In this document: piece by piece, positions 20,710 to 29,771 of the stretch
How the letters are laid out: every line of letters starts with the position of its first letter
Position numbering within the stretch: the stretch's first letter is position 1
Assembly (NCBI GenBank): GCA_905235785.1
Contig: CAJOMP010000001.1
Coordinates: 18,977 to 82,976 of the forward strand
Direction of reading: 5' to 3'
Length of the DNA: 64,000 nucleotides
From: an uncultured Clostridia bacterium
GTDB taxonomy: Bacteria; Bacillota; Clostridia; Christensenellales; Borkfalkiaceae
Translations under genes and position numbers: made by a program
Notes under the pieces: model-generated
What the model saw: the letters and a program-made list of their open reading frames with translations, nothing else
Told to the model about the DNA's origin: nothing
The model's database searches: none

Positions 20710-22143
20710 ATGAGTACTGATGTATATGAAAATCCGCTTATAACACGATATTCGTCGAAAGAGATGGCGCAAAATTTTTCGGACGATAAAAAATTTAAAT
20801 TGTGGCGAAAATTATGGATTGCGCTTGCGGAATCGGAAAAAGAACTTGGGTTAAACATAACCGACGAACAAATTGCCGATCTGAAAAAATATGCAGAAGA
20901 CATAAATTACGATGTTGCACGGCAGTTTGAAAAAGAAGTTAGGCACGACGTAATGTCGCACGTTAAAGCGTATGGCGAGCAAGCGAAAAGCGCGGCGGGA
21001 ATTATTCATCTCGGCGCCACGAGTTGTTTCGTCGGCGACAATGCCGAATTGATTGTTATAAACGACGCGCTCGACATAATTATTTCAAAATTAGTAAACG
21101 TAATAAATAATCTTAAAAATTTTGCTTTGAAATATAAAGATTTACCTACACTTGGATTTACGCATTTTCAGCCGGCGCAATTGACGACTGTCGGTAAACG
21201 CGCGACTTTATGGCTCGAAGATTTGTTGATGGATTACGACGCGCTTAAAAATCTGAAAGAAAATATAAAACTTCGCGGCGTCAAAGGGACAACCGGAACT
21301 CAGGCGAGTTTTATGGAATTATTTAATAATGACGAAAACAAAGTAAAAGAACTTGAAAAACTTGTGCTTAAAAAACTCGGTTACAAAAAAGCGTTTTCGG
21401 TAACGGGGCAAACTTATCCGAGAAAATTCGATTATAACGTTCTGTCCGTTTTGTCCGGTGTGGCGCAAAGCGGGTACAGATTTGCTAATGATATCCGTCT
21501 TTTGCAAAGCATGAAGGAAATCGAAGAACCTTTTGAAAAAAGTCAGATAGGGTCGTCTGCAATGGCGTATAAACGCAATCCTATGCGTAGCGAAAGACTT
21601 TGTTCGCTCGCGAGATTTGTGATGAGCGCGCCTGTAAATACGGCATTTACCGCCGCAACGCAATGGTTTGAAAGAACGTTGGACGATTCCGCAAATAAGC
21701 GCATAGTAATTGCGCAATCCTTTTTAGCGGTTGACGGAATTTTGAAACTTTATATGAATATTTCCGAAAACCTTGTTGTTTACGAAAAAGTTATAGATAA
21801 ACACGTCAGGGCGGAACTACCTTTTATGGCGACTGAAAATATTATTATGGAAGGCGTTAAAAAAGGCGGAAACAGGCAGGAATTGCACGAAAAAATAAGA
21901 CAATTATCTATGAAAGCGGCAGAAAACGTTAAAATTAACGGTGGCGAAAACAATTTGATTGACCTGATTAAATCCGAACAGATGTTTTCAGGGGTGAAAG
22001 ATCAAATCGACAACGTTCTTGATCCGAAAAAATACACGGGCAGGGCGGCGTCGCAAGTTGTTGAATTTATTGAAAATGACGTCGATCCGATTTTAATGCA
22101 ACATAATAACGAACTCGGTCTAAAAAGCGAGATTTCTGTATAA
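20710..22143 (+). CDS. purB: Adenylosuccinate lyase
   Basis: TGTQASFMELF, fumarase/lyase signature GSSAMAYKRNPMRSE. Confidence 0.95.
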   Translation: MSTDVYENPLITRYSSKEMAQNFSDDKKFKLWRKLWIALAESEKELGLNITDEQIADLKKYAEDINYDVARQFEKEVRHDVMSHVKAYGEQAKSAAGIIHLGATSCFVGDNAELIVINDALDIIISKLVNVINNLKNFALKYKDLPTLGFTHFQPAQLTTVGKRATLWLEDLLMDYDALKNLKENIKLRGVKGTTGTQASFMELFNNDENKVKELEKLVLKKLGYKKAFSVTGQTYPRKFDYNVLSVLSGVAQSGYRFANDIRLLQSMKEIEEPFEKSQIGSSAMAYKRNPMRSERLCSLARFVMSAPVNTAFTAATQWFERTLDDSANKRIVIAQSFLAVDGILKLYMNISENLVVYEKVIDKHVRAELPFMATENIIMEGVKKGGNRQELHEKIRQLSMKAAENVKINGGENNLIDLIKSEQMFSGVKDQIDNVLDPKKYTGRAASQVVEFIENDVDPILMQHNNELGLKSEISV

Positions 22144-22169
22144 AATTAACTTAAAAAAGGCTTAAATAA

Positions 22170-22979
22170 ATGCTAATCGATTTTCACACGCATATTTTTC
22201 CCGATAAAATAGCAGAAAAGACAATAAACGTTTTAGCGTCAAACTCCGGCGCAAAACCGTTTACTGACGGTACGGACACAGGGCTTATTGCAAACATGCA
22301 AAAAGGCGGCGCGGATATTTCCATAAATCTTCCTGTACTAACAAAACCTAATCAATTTGACAGCGTGTTACAATTTGCGCTTTCTATAAATGAAAAATAT
22401 AAAAACGCCGATAAAAAAATCATTTCCTTTGCAGGTATGCACCCTGATTGCGATGACGTTAAAGGCAAAATGAAAAAGATAAAGGATGTGGGGATAAATG
22501 GTATAAAAATACATCCGGATTATCAGGAAACTTTTATCGACGACGAAAGATATATTGAAATATTATATGCGGCAAAAGATAACGATTTAATAGTCGTAAC
22601 TCATGCGGGGGTGGACGACGGGTACGTTGGAAAGCCCGTAAGATGCCCACCGGAACTTTCGGCAAAAGTTTTGAAAAAAGTCAATTACAATAAGATAGTT
22701 TTAGGGCATTATGGCGGACATAAACAATGGGATAAAGTTCTTGATTTGCTTGTTGATTTTGACGTTTATTTCGATACCGCTTTTACCTTTTACGGGATAA
22801 ATGAAGACTTATTTAAAAAGATACTTTACGCGCACGGAGAAGATAAGGTTTTATTCGCTACCGATTGTCCGTGGAGCGATATAAAACGCGATAAAGAAGT
22901 TTTATTGTCATACGGTTTGCCCGAGAACACACTCGATAAAATCTTTTGTAAAAACGCATCGAAATTATTAAATTTATAG
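22170..22979 (+). CDS. Amidohydrolase family protein
   Basis: DFHTHIFPDKIAE, GIKIHPDYQ, VVTHAGVDDGY, ATDCPWSD metal-site motifs. Confidence 0.85.
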   Translation: MLIDFHTHIFPDKIAEKTINVLASNSGAKPFTDGTDTGLIANMQKGGADISINLPVLTKPNQFDSVLQFALSINEKYKNADKKIISFAGMHPDCDDVKGKMKKIKDVGINGIKIHPDYQETFIDDERYIEILYAAKDNDLIVVTHAGVDDGYVGKPVRCPPELSAKVLKKVNYNKIVLGHYGGHKQWDKVLDLLVDFDVYFDTAFTFYGINEDLFKKILYAHGEDKVLFATDCPWSDIKRDKEVLLSYGLPENTLDKIFCKNASKLLNL

Positions 22980-22987
22980 GATAAAAT

Positions 22988-24175
22988 ATGAGTATAAACG
23001 AAAAATCTTTTGAATTAGGCAGTAAACGTTCGGTTATTAGAGAATTATTTGAGTACGGCAAAGTTCGGAAAACGGAAATCGGCGCGGATAACGTATTTGA
23101 TTTCAGTTTGGGTAATCCGAGCGTTGAACCGCCTGAAAAAGTAAAAGAAACTCTTAATAAACTCCTTGCTACGGAAAATCAAACTCTTTTACACGGTTAT
23201 ACTTCCGCGCAGGGCGACTTGGCGACTCGGCAAGCCGTGGCGAATTCTTTAAATAAACTATGCGACTTTAAAATCCCCGCTGACCTTATTTATATGACGT
23301 GTGGCGCGGCCGCTTCTTTAACCGTTTCGTTAAAGGCAATTGTAAACAATGGCGACGAGTGCATTGTTTTTGCGCCGTTTTTCACCGAATACAAAGTTTT
23401 TATTGAAAATGCGGGCGCTAAAATAGTTGTTTCCGAGCCGGATGAGAGCAATTTTCAAATAGATTTTGAAGATTTAAAAAATAAGATAACAGAAAAAACG
23501 AAAGCGGTCATCATTAACTCGCCTAACAATCCGAGCGGGGTAGTGTATACTACCGAAACAATAGTAAAATTAAGCGAAATTCTCGGCGCAAAATCAAAAG
23601 AAACGGGTCATACTATTTATCTGATATCCGACGAACCGTACAGAGAACTCGTATATAACGGAGAAAAGATACCTTTCGTAATGAATTATTATGACGACAG
23701 CATAGTTTGCTATTCTTATTCAAAATCACTTTCTTTACCGGGCGAAAGAATAGGTTATATCGCCGTTTCGCCGAAAGCGAAAGAAAAACGTTTGTATAAC
23801 GCTGTTTGCGGCGCGGGGAGAAGTTTAGGTTTTGTCTGTGCGCCGAGCTTATTCCAAAAATTGATTGCGGAGTGCGCCGAGCTTATGGTCGATGTAAGCA
23901 CTTATAAAGAAAACCGAGATTTACTTTACGAAAATTTACAATCCTTCGGTTATAAATGCGTAAAGCCTGACGGTGCGTTTTATTTGCTTGTTAACTGTTT
24001 CGGAGACGATGCAAACACTTTTTGCGAAAAGGCGAAAAAACACGAATTACTTGTCGTGCCGTGCGACGACTTCGGTATAAAAGGATACGTAAGAATCGCT
24101 TATTGTGTAAGCCGAAAAACGATTTTAAATTCTTTATCGGCATTTAAAAATTTAGCAAAAGAATATACTAAATAA
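22988..24175 (+). CDS. Pyridoxal phosphate-dependent aminotransferase class I/II
   Basis: FSLGNPSVEPPE, VIINSPNNPSGVVYT, YSYSKSLSLPGERIGYIA. Confidence 0.93.
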   Translation: MSINEKSFELGSKRSVIRELFEYGKVRKTEIGADNVFDFSLGNPSVEPPEKVKETLNKLLATENQTLLHGYTSAQGDLATRQAVANSLNKLCDFKIPADLIYMTCGAAASLTVSLKAIVNNGDECIVFAPFFTEYKVFIENAGAKIVVSEPDESNFQIDFEDLKNKITEKTKAVIINSPNNPSGVVYTTETIVKLSEILGAKSKETGHTIYLISDEPYRELVYNGEKIPFVMNYYDDSIVCYSYSKSLSLPGERIGYIAVSPKAKEKRLYNAVCGAGRSLGFVCAPSLFQKLIAECAELMVDVSTYKENRDLLYENLQSFGYKCVKPDGAFYLLVNCFGDDANTFCEKAKKHELLVVPCDDFGIKGYVRIAYCVSRKTILNSLSAFKNLAKEYTK

Positions 24176-24190
24176 ATTTTCAAAAAAACC

Positions 24191-24220
24191 TGCGCCCTGT
24201 ATAAAATTATACAGGGCGCA
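24191..24220. terminator. Bidirectional terminator hairpin
   Basis: TGCGCCCTGTATAA-AA-TTATACAGGGCGCA between convergent aminotransferase and ppa. Confidence 0.75.
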
Positions 24221-24235
24221 AGTTTATAATAAAAA

Positions 24236-24778
24236 TTATTTTGCCGTCAGTTCGTAAAGATGAGTTTTATAGTTTTCCATTGCGTTTAATATAATTTTGA
24301 TTGCTTCGTCTCTATCCGCAACAACATCAACGCTTGTATCTTTATATTCTAACTGTTTATATACCTGAAAAAAGTGTTTCATTTCGTCAAAAATATGTAC
24401 AGGCAAATCGTGTATACTTTTATAGGTATTATAGTTCGGGTCGGCAAACGGTATAGCGATTATTTTTTCATCTACCGCGCCGTTATCGTTCATCACGATT
24501 ACGCCTATGGGATAGCACTTAACAAGGCTCATTGATGCAAGGCTTTCGGAACAAAGTATCAAAACATCGAGCGGGTCGTTGTCTGCGGCAAGCGTATGCG
24601 GGATAAATCCGTAGTTGGCTGGGTAATGAGTGGATGTATAAAGAATTCTGTCAAGGCGCAAAAGTCCGGTTTTCTTATCCATTTCGTATTTTTGTTTTGA
24701 CCCCTTACTTATCTCCACTACTGCGATAAAATCTTCGGGGGTAATTCTGTTGCTTTCGATATCGTGCCAAATGTTCAT
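24236..24778 (-). CDS. ppa: Inorganic pyrophosphatase
   Basis: KYEMDKKTGLLRLDRILYTSTHYPANYGFIPHT, DNDPLDVLIL; start set at ATG 24778 after an AAGGAA RBS. Confidence 0.95.
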   Translation of the reverse strand: MNIWHDIESNRITPEDFIAVVEISKGSKQKYEMDKKTGLLRLDRILYTSTHYPANYGFIPHTLAADNDPLDVLILCSESLASMSLVKCYPIGVIVMNDNGAVDEKIIAIPFADPNYNTYKSIHDLPVHIFDEMKHFFQVYKQLEYKDTSVDVVADRDEAIKIILNAMENYKTHLYELTAK

Positions 24779-24893
24779 AAAAAATTCCTTTTTTTTTATT
24801 TTACCATAAAAAAATTTAATAAGCAAGCCATTGTTTGACACATACGGCAAATTTTGATATAATGAAAAAACTTACATCATAGGAGATTGCATA

Positions 24894-25709
24894 ATGAGTG
24901 AAAATTGTTCGCACGATTGTTCAAACTGCAGCGAAGAGTGCGCAAGCAGGGGAATAATAAAGGAAAAATCAAACGAAAAAAGCAATATTAAAAAAGTAAT
25001 CGGCGTAATCAGCGGGAAAGGCGGTGTTGGCAAATCTTTCGTCACGTCAATTCTTGCGGTAACTGCAATGAAAAACGGTCATAAAACAGCGATTTTAGAC
25101 GCCGATATTACAGGTCCTTCTATACCTAAACTTTTCGGTGTAACGGAAAAATCGTATTCGCCGGACGGAAAATTTCTTTTGCCGGTAAACAGCAAAGAAG
25201 GAATTAAAGTTATGTCCGTAAATCTTTTGCTTGAAAACGATACAGATCCGGTGGTATGGCGCGGCCCTATAATTGCGGGAACTGTTAAACAGTTCTGGAC
25301 GGACGTTGCGTGGGGAGACGTTGATTATATGTTCGTCGATATGCCGCCGGGAACAGGCGACGTGCCGCTTACCGTATTTCAAAGCCTGCCCGTTGACGGC
25401 ATAGTTATAGTTTCTACTCCGCAAGAGTTAGTAACAATGATTGTTGAAAAGGCAGTTAAAATGGCTGAAATGATGAATATTCCTATTCTCGGCATCGTTG
25501 AAAACATGTCGTATTATAAGTGCCCGAAGTGCGGAGAAAAACTTTATGTCTTCGGCAAAAGCAACGTAGAGAAAACCGCTGAAAAATACGGAATAAAAAA
25601 TTTCATACAAATCCCCATAGACCCGAAGGTTGCCGAATATGCGGATAAGGGGCTCACCGAAACAATCGAAACCGATTATTTACAGGATTTTTTTAAGTCA
25701 ATAAAATAA
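24894..25709 (+). CDS. Mrp/NBP35 family ATP-binding iron-sulfur carrier protein
   Basis: VISGKGGVGKSFVTSILA Walker A, VDMPPGTGDVPLTVFQSLP, CPKC. Confidence 0.93.
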   Translation: MSENCSHDCSNCSEECASRGIIKEKSNEKSNIKKVIGVISGKGGVGKSFVTSILAVTAMKNGHKTAILDADITGPSIPKLFGVTEKSYSPDGKFLLPVNSKEGIKVMSVNLLLENDTDPVVWRGPIIAGTVKQFWTDVAWGDVDYMFVDMPPGTGDVPLTVFQSLPVDGIVIVSTPQELVTMIVEKAVKMAEMMNIPILGIVENMSYYKCPKCGEKLYVFGKSNVEKTAEKYGIKNFIQIPIDPKVAEYADKGLTETIETDYLQDFFKSIK

Positions 25710-25726
25710 AACCGAATATAAAATTT

Positions 25727-25760
25727 AAGCGAGAGAAACCGTAAGGTTTTCTCTCGCTTT
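25727..25760. terminator. Bidirectional terminator
   Basis: AAGCGAGAGAAACC GTAA GGTTTTCTCTCGCTTTTT between convergent mrp and recombinase genes. Confidence 0.75.
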
Positions 25761-26822
25761 TTACGTGTCTTTTCTGCCAGACAAATCGAGCGACATTGCA
25801 GCCTTTTTTCTGATATCTTCCGTAATTGCCGCATAATGTTTTTTGGTCGTTTCAACGTTTTTATGACCGAGACAGTCCGCCACAACGTATATATCTTTTG
25901 TTTGTCTGTATAAATTCGTGCCGAACGTACTTCTTAATTTGTGCGGTGTTATATGTTTCAGCGGCGATACGATTTTGGCGTATTTTTTTACGAGTTCCTG
26001 TACGGTTCTTGTTGAAATACGTTTATTTTGCAAAGAAATAAACATAGCGCGTTCTTCTTTTGGAATAGAAAGGTTATTGTTGCGTTCCGTTAAATAAGCA
26101 TTTAACGCGGCGGCAACTTCGTCGTTAAAATATAAAACAGCGCGATTGCCGCCTTTTCTCGTTACGACAAAACTGCTTGTGTTAAAATCAAAATCTTCGA
26201 CGTTAAGACCTACAAGTTCACTTATACGGATACCCGTGCCTAAAAATAGGGTAATTATAGCCGAATCTCTCAATCTTGTAACGTCGTGAAACGCTTTTTG
26301 ACGCTCCGAAAGCCCGCTTCCGCTATCGACAACATATAACATATCGCCGATTTCGTCGATTTTTTCATTTGTATCTAACCGTATAATCTCTTTTTCATGA
26401 ATTTTAGGCATTTCTACTTTTGCGGCAACGTTTGAATTGAGCATATTTTTATTAAAAAAATATTTGTAAAAACTGCGTAGGGTAGACAATTTGCGCGCTT
26501 TACCGCTTTCGGTACACCGTTCGTATTTACCGTTTATTTTATAATGACTCAAATAACTCATAAAAAGCTCTATATCGGATGCTGTCAATAAATCTATATC
26601 TTTTAATTCGATATCTGCAATATTTTTGTCTTTGAAAACTTTTGATGACAGAAAGTCGAAAAAGACCCTTAAATCGTACGCGTAGTTTAACCGCGTTAAC
26701 GGAGAAGTTCTCATTTCAACGCCGATAAAAAAATCCTGCGTAAAATACGGCATTTCGGATAAAAGGGCATTGGTTCTTTCGATACAGTTAATTTCTCTCT
26801 TTTCAAAATAGGATTTTTCCAT
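25761..26822 (-). CDS. Tyrosine recombinase, XerS/XerC-like (353 aa)
   Basis: RDSAIITLFLGTGIRISELVGLNVED, VTRKGGNRAVLYF, ITPHKLRSTFGTNLY, CLGHKNVETTKKHYA (RKHRHY-type catalytic set); length and N-terminal layout resemble XerS. Confidence 0.88.
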   Translation of the reverse strand: MEKSYFEKREINCIERTNALLSEMPYFTQDFFIGVEMRTSPLTRLNYAYDLRVFFDFLSSKVFKDKNIADIELKDIDLLTASDIELFMSYLSHYKINGKYERCTESGKARKLSTLRSFYKYFFNKNMLNSNVAAKVEMPKIHEKEIIRLDTNEKIDEIGDMLYVVDSGSGLSERQKAFHDVTRLRDSAIITLFLGTGIRISELVGLNVEDFDFNTSSFVVTRKGGNRAVLYFNDEVAAALNAYLTERNNNLSIPKEERAMFISLQNKRISTRTVQELVKKYAKIVSPLKHITPHKLRSTFGTNLYRQTKDIYVVADCLGHKNVETTKKHYAAITEDIRKKAAMSLDLSGRKDT

Positions 26823-26870
26823 TTTTCTAAACCTTATTATTATATTTTACTTAAATGGGGAAAAGATATG

Positions 26871-26900
26871 TATCTATGCGTAAAATGAAACAACTTTTGC
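26871..26900. repeat. attL-like hybrid site: outer half-arm TATCTATGCGTAAAA + spacer TGAAAC
   Basis: Contains 15-bp direct repeat CTATGCGTAAAATGA (26874-26888), identical to 30342-30356; outer arm is the exact reverse complement of 30360-30374. Confidence 0.75.
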
Positions 26901-26932
26901 GCAGTGTATTAAGAACAATACATTGCGCAAAA
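26895..26932. repeat. Inverted repeat TTTTGCGCAGTGTATT-AAGAAC-AATACATTGCGCAAAA
   Basis: 16-bp arms with one mismatch and a 6-bp spacer, just inside the left end of the element. Confidence 0.7.
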
Positions 26933-27019
26933 AGGTCATTTTCCGCAAGATGTTTAAAATACTGTTATAATTTTAACATAAAAACAAGAACTTATCAAGT
27001 CAATTATGGTAAAGTTGTT

Positions 27020-27041
27020 TAGTTAACCGATTGCTTTTATT
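27020..27041. repeat. 22-bp inverted repeat, left copy (TAGTTAACCGATTGCTTTTATT)
   Basis: Exact reverse complement of 30323-30344; also part of local hairpin AACCGATTGC-TTTTATT-GCAATCGGTT (27025-27051). Confidence 0.85.
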
Positions 27042-27100
27042 GCAATCGGTTTTAATTTGAAAAAAAATAACTCCCGAGAAACGGGAAAGGAGAAAAGAAA

Positions 27101-27379
27101 ATGAAAGAACAAGACAAAAAGACAGTAGGCACGGCAACCGCCGAAGAACAGGAAGAGAAGGGTTTTACCGCGTATTTAGAGATTTACGGCGATTTTAAAA
27201 TGCTGGCAAAGGTATTTAGAGAGTTCGAAGGCGACCCCGATAAACTCGAACAAGATAAACTCGACGATATTGTTATTTACCTTGTAAACCTATCGGGCAT
27301 ACCCGAAACGGCAATTTCTCACAGTATATTAAAAATCGTATCCGACGACGAAGACGAAGAAGAAACGGACGAAGAATAA
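27101..27379 (+). CDS. Small acidic hypothetical protein (92 aa), element-encoded
   Basis: AAAGGAG RBS; stop overlaps the next start (TAATG); acidic C-terminus DDEDEEETDEE. Confidence 0.7.
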   Translation: MKEQDKKTVGTATAEEQEEKGFTAYLEIYGDFKMLAKVFREFEGDPDKLEQDKLDDIVIYLVNLSGIPETAISHSILKIVSDDEDEEETDEE

Positions 27380-28038
27380 TGCAAGCCATTTTACCCACCC
27401 CCGCCGAAGCGGACAAAATAAAACACGGCGACAAAAATTTAATTGACGATTTTTACTTACAAAATTACGAGTTAATTTCGCAAGTCGCAAAATCTTATTT
27501 TCGTAATCGTCAAATAGATAAATGCTATTCGGAAGATGCAATCAACGAAGTATATTTATATTTCGGCAAATTAAAATTTGCAAGCAATTCGGCATTTGTA
27601 CGCAGTATAAAAGACGTGTGCGTTTACGTTCGTTTTGGCGGGGAAAGGTCTTTCCATCAATTCAGACAAGGCGACACGGAAATTTTGACTATTTTGGACG
27701 AACCCGCAATAAGAGAACACAATCACGGCGGAGAAGTCGAAACAATCGGCGATTTAATCGAAGCTCCGTTTGATATTCTTGAACAGGTTGAGCCGAAAAA
27801 GACATATACGGACGAGATATACAAAATAGCGCGTTCGTATATGTCGCCAAGACAGAAAGAAGCGTTTAAGTATTTTTATTATACCGATTTAACTGCGCGA
27901 GAAATCGGCGCAAAAATGGGCGTGAATATAAACGGAGCGCAAAGCCTTAAAAATGGGTATATACGCAAATTAAAAAGCGTTGCGGAAGAATTCCGCAACA
28001 AAATAGTAAAACTCGGCTACTATGCCGAAGCAAATTAA
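27379..28038 (+). CDS. RNA polymerase sigma factor-like protein (219 aa), element-encoded
   Basis: Region 2-like YELISQVAKSYFRNRQIDKCYSEDAINEVYLYF and region 4 HTH-like MSPRQKEAFKYFYYTDLTAREIGAKMGVNINGAQSLKNGYIRKLK. Confidence 0.65.
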   Translation: MQAILPTPAEADKIKHGDKNLIDDFYLQNYELISQVAKSYFRNRQIDKCYSEDAINEVYLYFGKLKFASNSAFVRSIKDVCVYVRFGGERSFHQFRQGDTEILTILDEPAIREHNHGGEVETIGDLIEAPFDILEQVEPKKTYTDEIYKIARSYMSPRQKEAFKYFYYTDLTAREIGAKMGVNINGAQSLKNGYIRKLKSVAEEFRNKIVKLGYYAEAN

Positions 28039-28053
28039 AAGGAGCGAATTAAA

Positions 28054-28224
28054 ATGAAAACCGAATTAACTATTTCAAAGAAAACGTTTGTAAACGAAGC
28101 GAAAGAAGAAATCGAATACAACTCTTTTGAGTTTACCATTGACGGTAAAACTTTTTCTTTATTTCCCCGAAAGGAAGATAAGAAACTTATAAATTATATT
28201 TTAGAAAATTTAAGTCATAATTAA
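28054..28224 (+). CDS. Small hypothetical protein (56 aa), element-encoded
   Basis: ATG after AAAAGGAG RBS; MKTELTISKKTFVNEAKEEIEYNSFEFTIDGKTFSLFPRKEDKKLINYILENLSHN; not in the supplied ORF track (below length cutoff). Confidence 0.55.
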   Translation: MKTELTISKKTFVNEAKEEIEYNSFEFTIDGKTFSLFPRKEDKKLINYILENLSHN

Positions 28225-28237
28225 TTTCCTTTATGAT

Positions 28238-28300
28238 AGCGCATTCGAGCGGGGCGAAAGCCCCGCAAGAGTGCGCTCTTGATATATATAGAAATAACTC
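28238..28300 (+). other. Candidate double-strand origin (dso) of rolling-circle replication
   Basis: Stem-loop AGCGCATTC-GA-GCGGGGC-GAAA-GCCCCGC-AA-GAGTGCGCT followed by TCTTGATATATATAGAAATAAC; TCTTGATA matches the pC194/pUB110-family nick site; 20-40 bp upstream of rep. Confidence 0.7.
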
Positions 28301-28321
28301 TACACAAAAAGGACGGGTAAA

Positions 28322-29416
28322 ATGGATATAGACAGCGCAAAGATAAATAAATCTAAAATTAAAAAGTCGGCGCATAAAATACAAGGCAATGATCTTATAG
28401 CGGAATACTATAACCAACTTTACGAAGAAACGGGTTTTGCGGAAAAAAGGGCGGAAGCCGTTAAAGGTTGTTTAAAGTGGTGGGATATAGATTATTATCG
28501 GTTGCAAAAGGTCAAAGACATTTTGCGGGTTAACCTTTGTCGAGATAAGTTCTGCCCGAACTGTCAAAATCTTATATCGAAAAGGCGCTATTTAAAATAC
28601 AAGCCCGAACTTGATAAACTGTTAAACGAGTTTTCGCTCTGGCACGTTGTTTTTACCGTTCCGAACTGTACGGCGATTTCTTTAATAGGAACGATAAAAA
28701 CAATGTACGCAAAATTCGTTTATGTAGTGCAATATCTACAAGGCAAGCGAAAGGTTAAGGGCTTGGACTTTATGCGTTATAATTTTAAAGGCGCTATCCG
28801 TTCATTAGAGATTACCATTAAAGCCAAAAACAAAAACGAATATGAGTTTCACCCGCATTTTCATTGTATTTTCGTTTTGAAGAAAGGATTTCGAGAAGAG
28901 AGAAAATATATAAACGATTATTCGTTTGACGGACGAAAGAAAAGCAGATATTTTACCGATTTTGAAATATTATTGCAAAAGTCCTGGTATTTGTTTTATA
29001 ACGGCGAAAAGTTGACGAAGCAACGCTTTGATGACTTGGAGCAGGGTTATTCGGTGATTGCCGATAGAGTTAACGGAAATTATAAAGAAATCTTTAAATA
29101 CGCTGTAAAAGGCTTATACGACCCGCGAACGGGGTCTTTTGAATATCCGTATGAAGTATTTAAAGCGTTATATCCTGTTTTACATAGACGAAAGGTAATA
29201 CAAGGCTACGGCATTTTAAACAAATTTAAGTTCGACGAAAGCGACGAAGAAGAGTTCGACGGACTTTACACCGAAATTATTACAGAATTAAAAAAGATTG
29301 AGGAACCTTTTTTTCAGGCAATCAGGCTACAAGATTTATTAAAAGAATTTGACGAACGCGAAGAAATACAGTACATAAGCAGAAATTCTTTGCATAAAAA
29401 TATGCTTGAAAATTGA
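28322..29416 (+). CDS. rep: Rolling-circle replication initiator, Rep_1 (pUB110/pC194) family
   Basis: Cys motif CRDKFCPNC, HUH motif FHPHFHCIFVLKKGF, catalytic-Tyr region EIFKYAVKGLYD. Confidence 0.85.
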   Translation: MDIDSAKINKSKIKKSAHKIQGNDLIAEYYNQLYEETGFAEKRAEAVKGCLKWWDIDYYRLQKVKDILRVNLCRDKFCPNCQNLISKRRYLKYKPELDKLLNEFSLWHVVFTVPNCTAISLIGTIKTMYAKFVYVVQYLQGKRKVKGLDFMRYNFKGAIRSLEITIKAKNKNEYEFHPHFHCIFVLKKGFREERKYINDYSFDGRKKSRYFTDFEILLQKSWYLFYNGEKLTKQRFDDLEQGYSVIADRVNGNYKEIFKYAVKGLYDPRTGSFEYPYEVFKALYPVLHRRKVIQGYGILNKFKFDESDEEEFDGLYTEIITELKKIEEPFFQAIRLQDLLKEFDEREEIQYISRNSLHKNMLEN

Positions 29417-29432
29417 TAAAGGAAGTGTTATA

Positions 29433-29771
29433 ATGAAAAAGAAAACAAAAGATATTTATTATCACGGAAAAGGCACGGGCTGGCAAAAGAAAAGCAGAGA
29501 TAACAATCCTGTAAAAGGCTACCCGAATTCGAATATAGATTTTTACGATAAAAATACAGGTAAATTACATAGACGGCGTAAAATAGGGCAAAGCGGAAGT
29601 GCTGCAATAGATTACGACGTTGCAGATGCCTATCACGATAAAGACCATTCGCATAAATGGTTTGGTTTCGGGAAAGATTTAAAAAGAGAATACAAAGGGC
29701 AACCGTTGAATAAAAAACAGCAAAAAGAATTTAATAAAGCGAAGAAAAAGAGAAAAGGTATAAAAAAATGA
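29433..29771 (+). CDS. Small basic His/Asp-rich protein (112 aa) resembling polymorphic-toxin C-terminal domains
   Basis: YYHGKGTGWQKKSRDNNPVKGYPNSNIDFYDKNTGKLHRRRKIGQSGSAAIDYDVADAYHDKDHSHKW; AAGGAAG RBS upstream of ATG 29433; overlaps the next ORF by 4 bp. Confidence 0.55.
   Translation: MKKKTKDIYYHGKGTGWQKKSRDNNPVKGYPNSNIDFYDKNTGKLHRRRKIGQSGSAAIDYDVADAYHDKDHSHKWFGFGKDLKREYKGQPLNKKQQKEFNKAKKKRKGIKK

Noticed and set aside
22710-22725. TTATGGCGGACATAA as a further palindrome copy (also TTATGGGTGACATAA at ~49250)
   Set aside because: One mismatch each and inside coding sequence; not counted with the four exact copies
25761-26822. Recombinase as an element-encoded integrase
   Set aside because: Rejoining the outer flanks of the element gives a perfect palindrome with the gene left outside, so a resident Xer-type gene is more likely; not fully excluded without comparative loci
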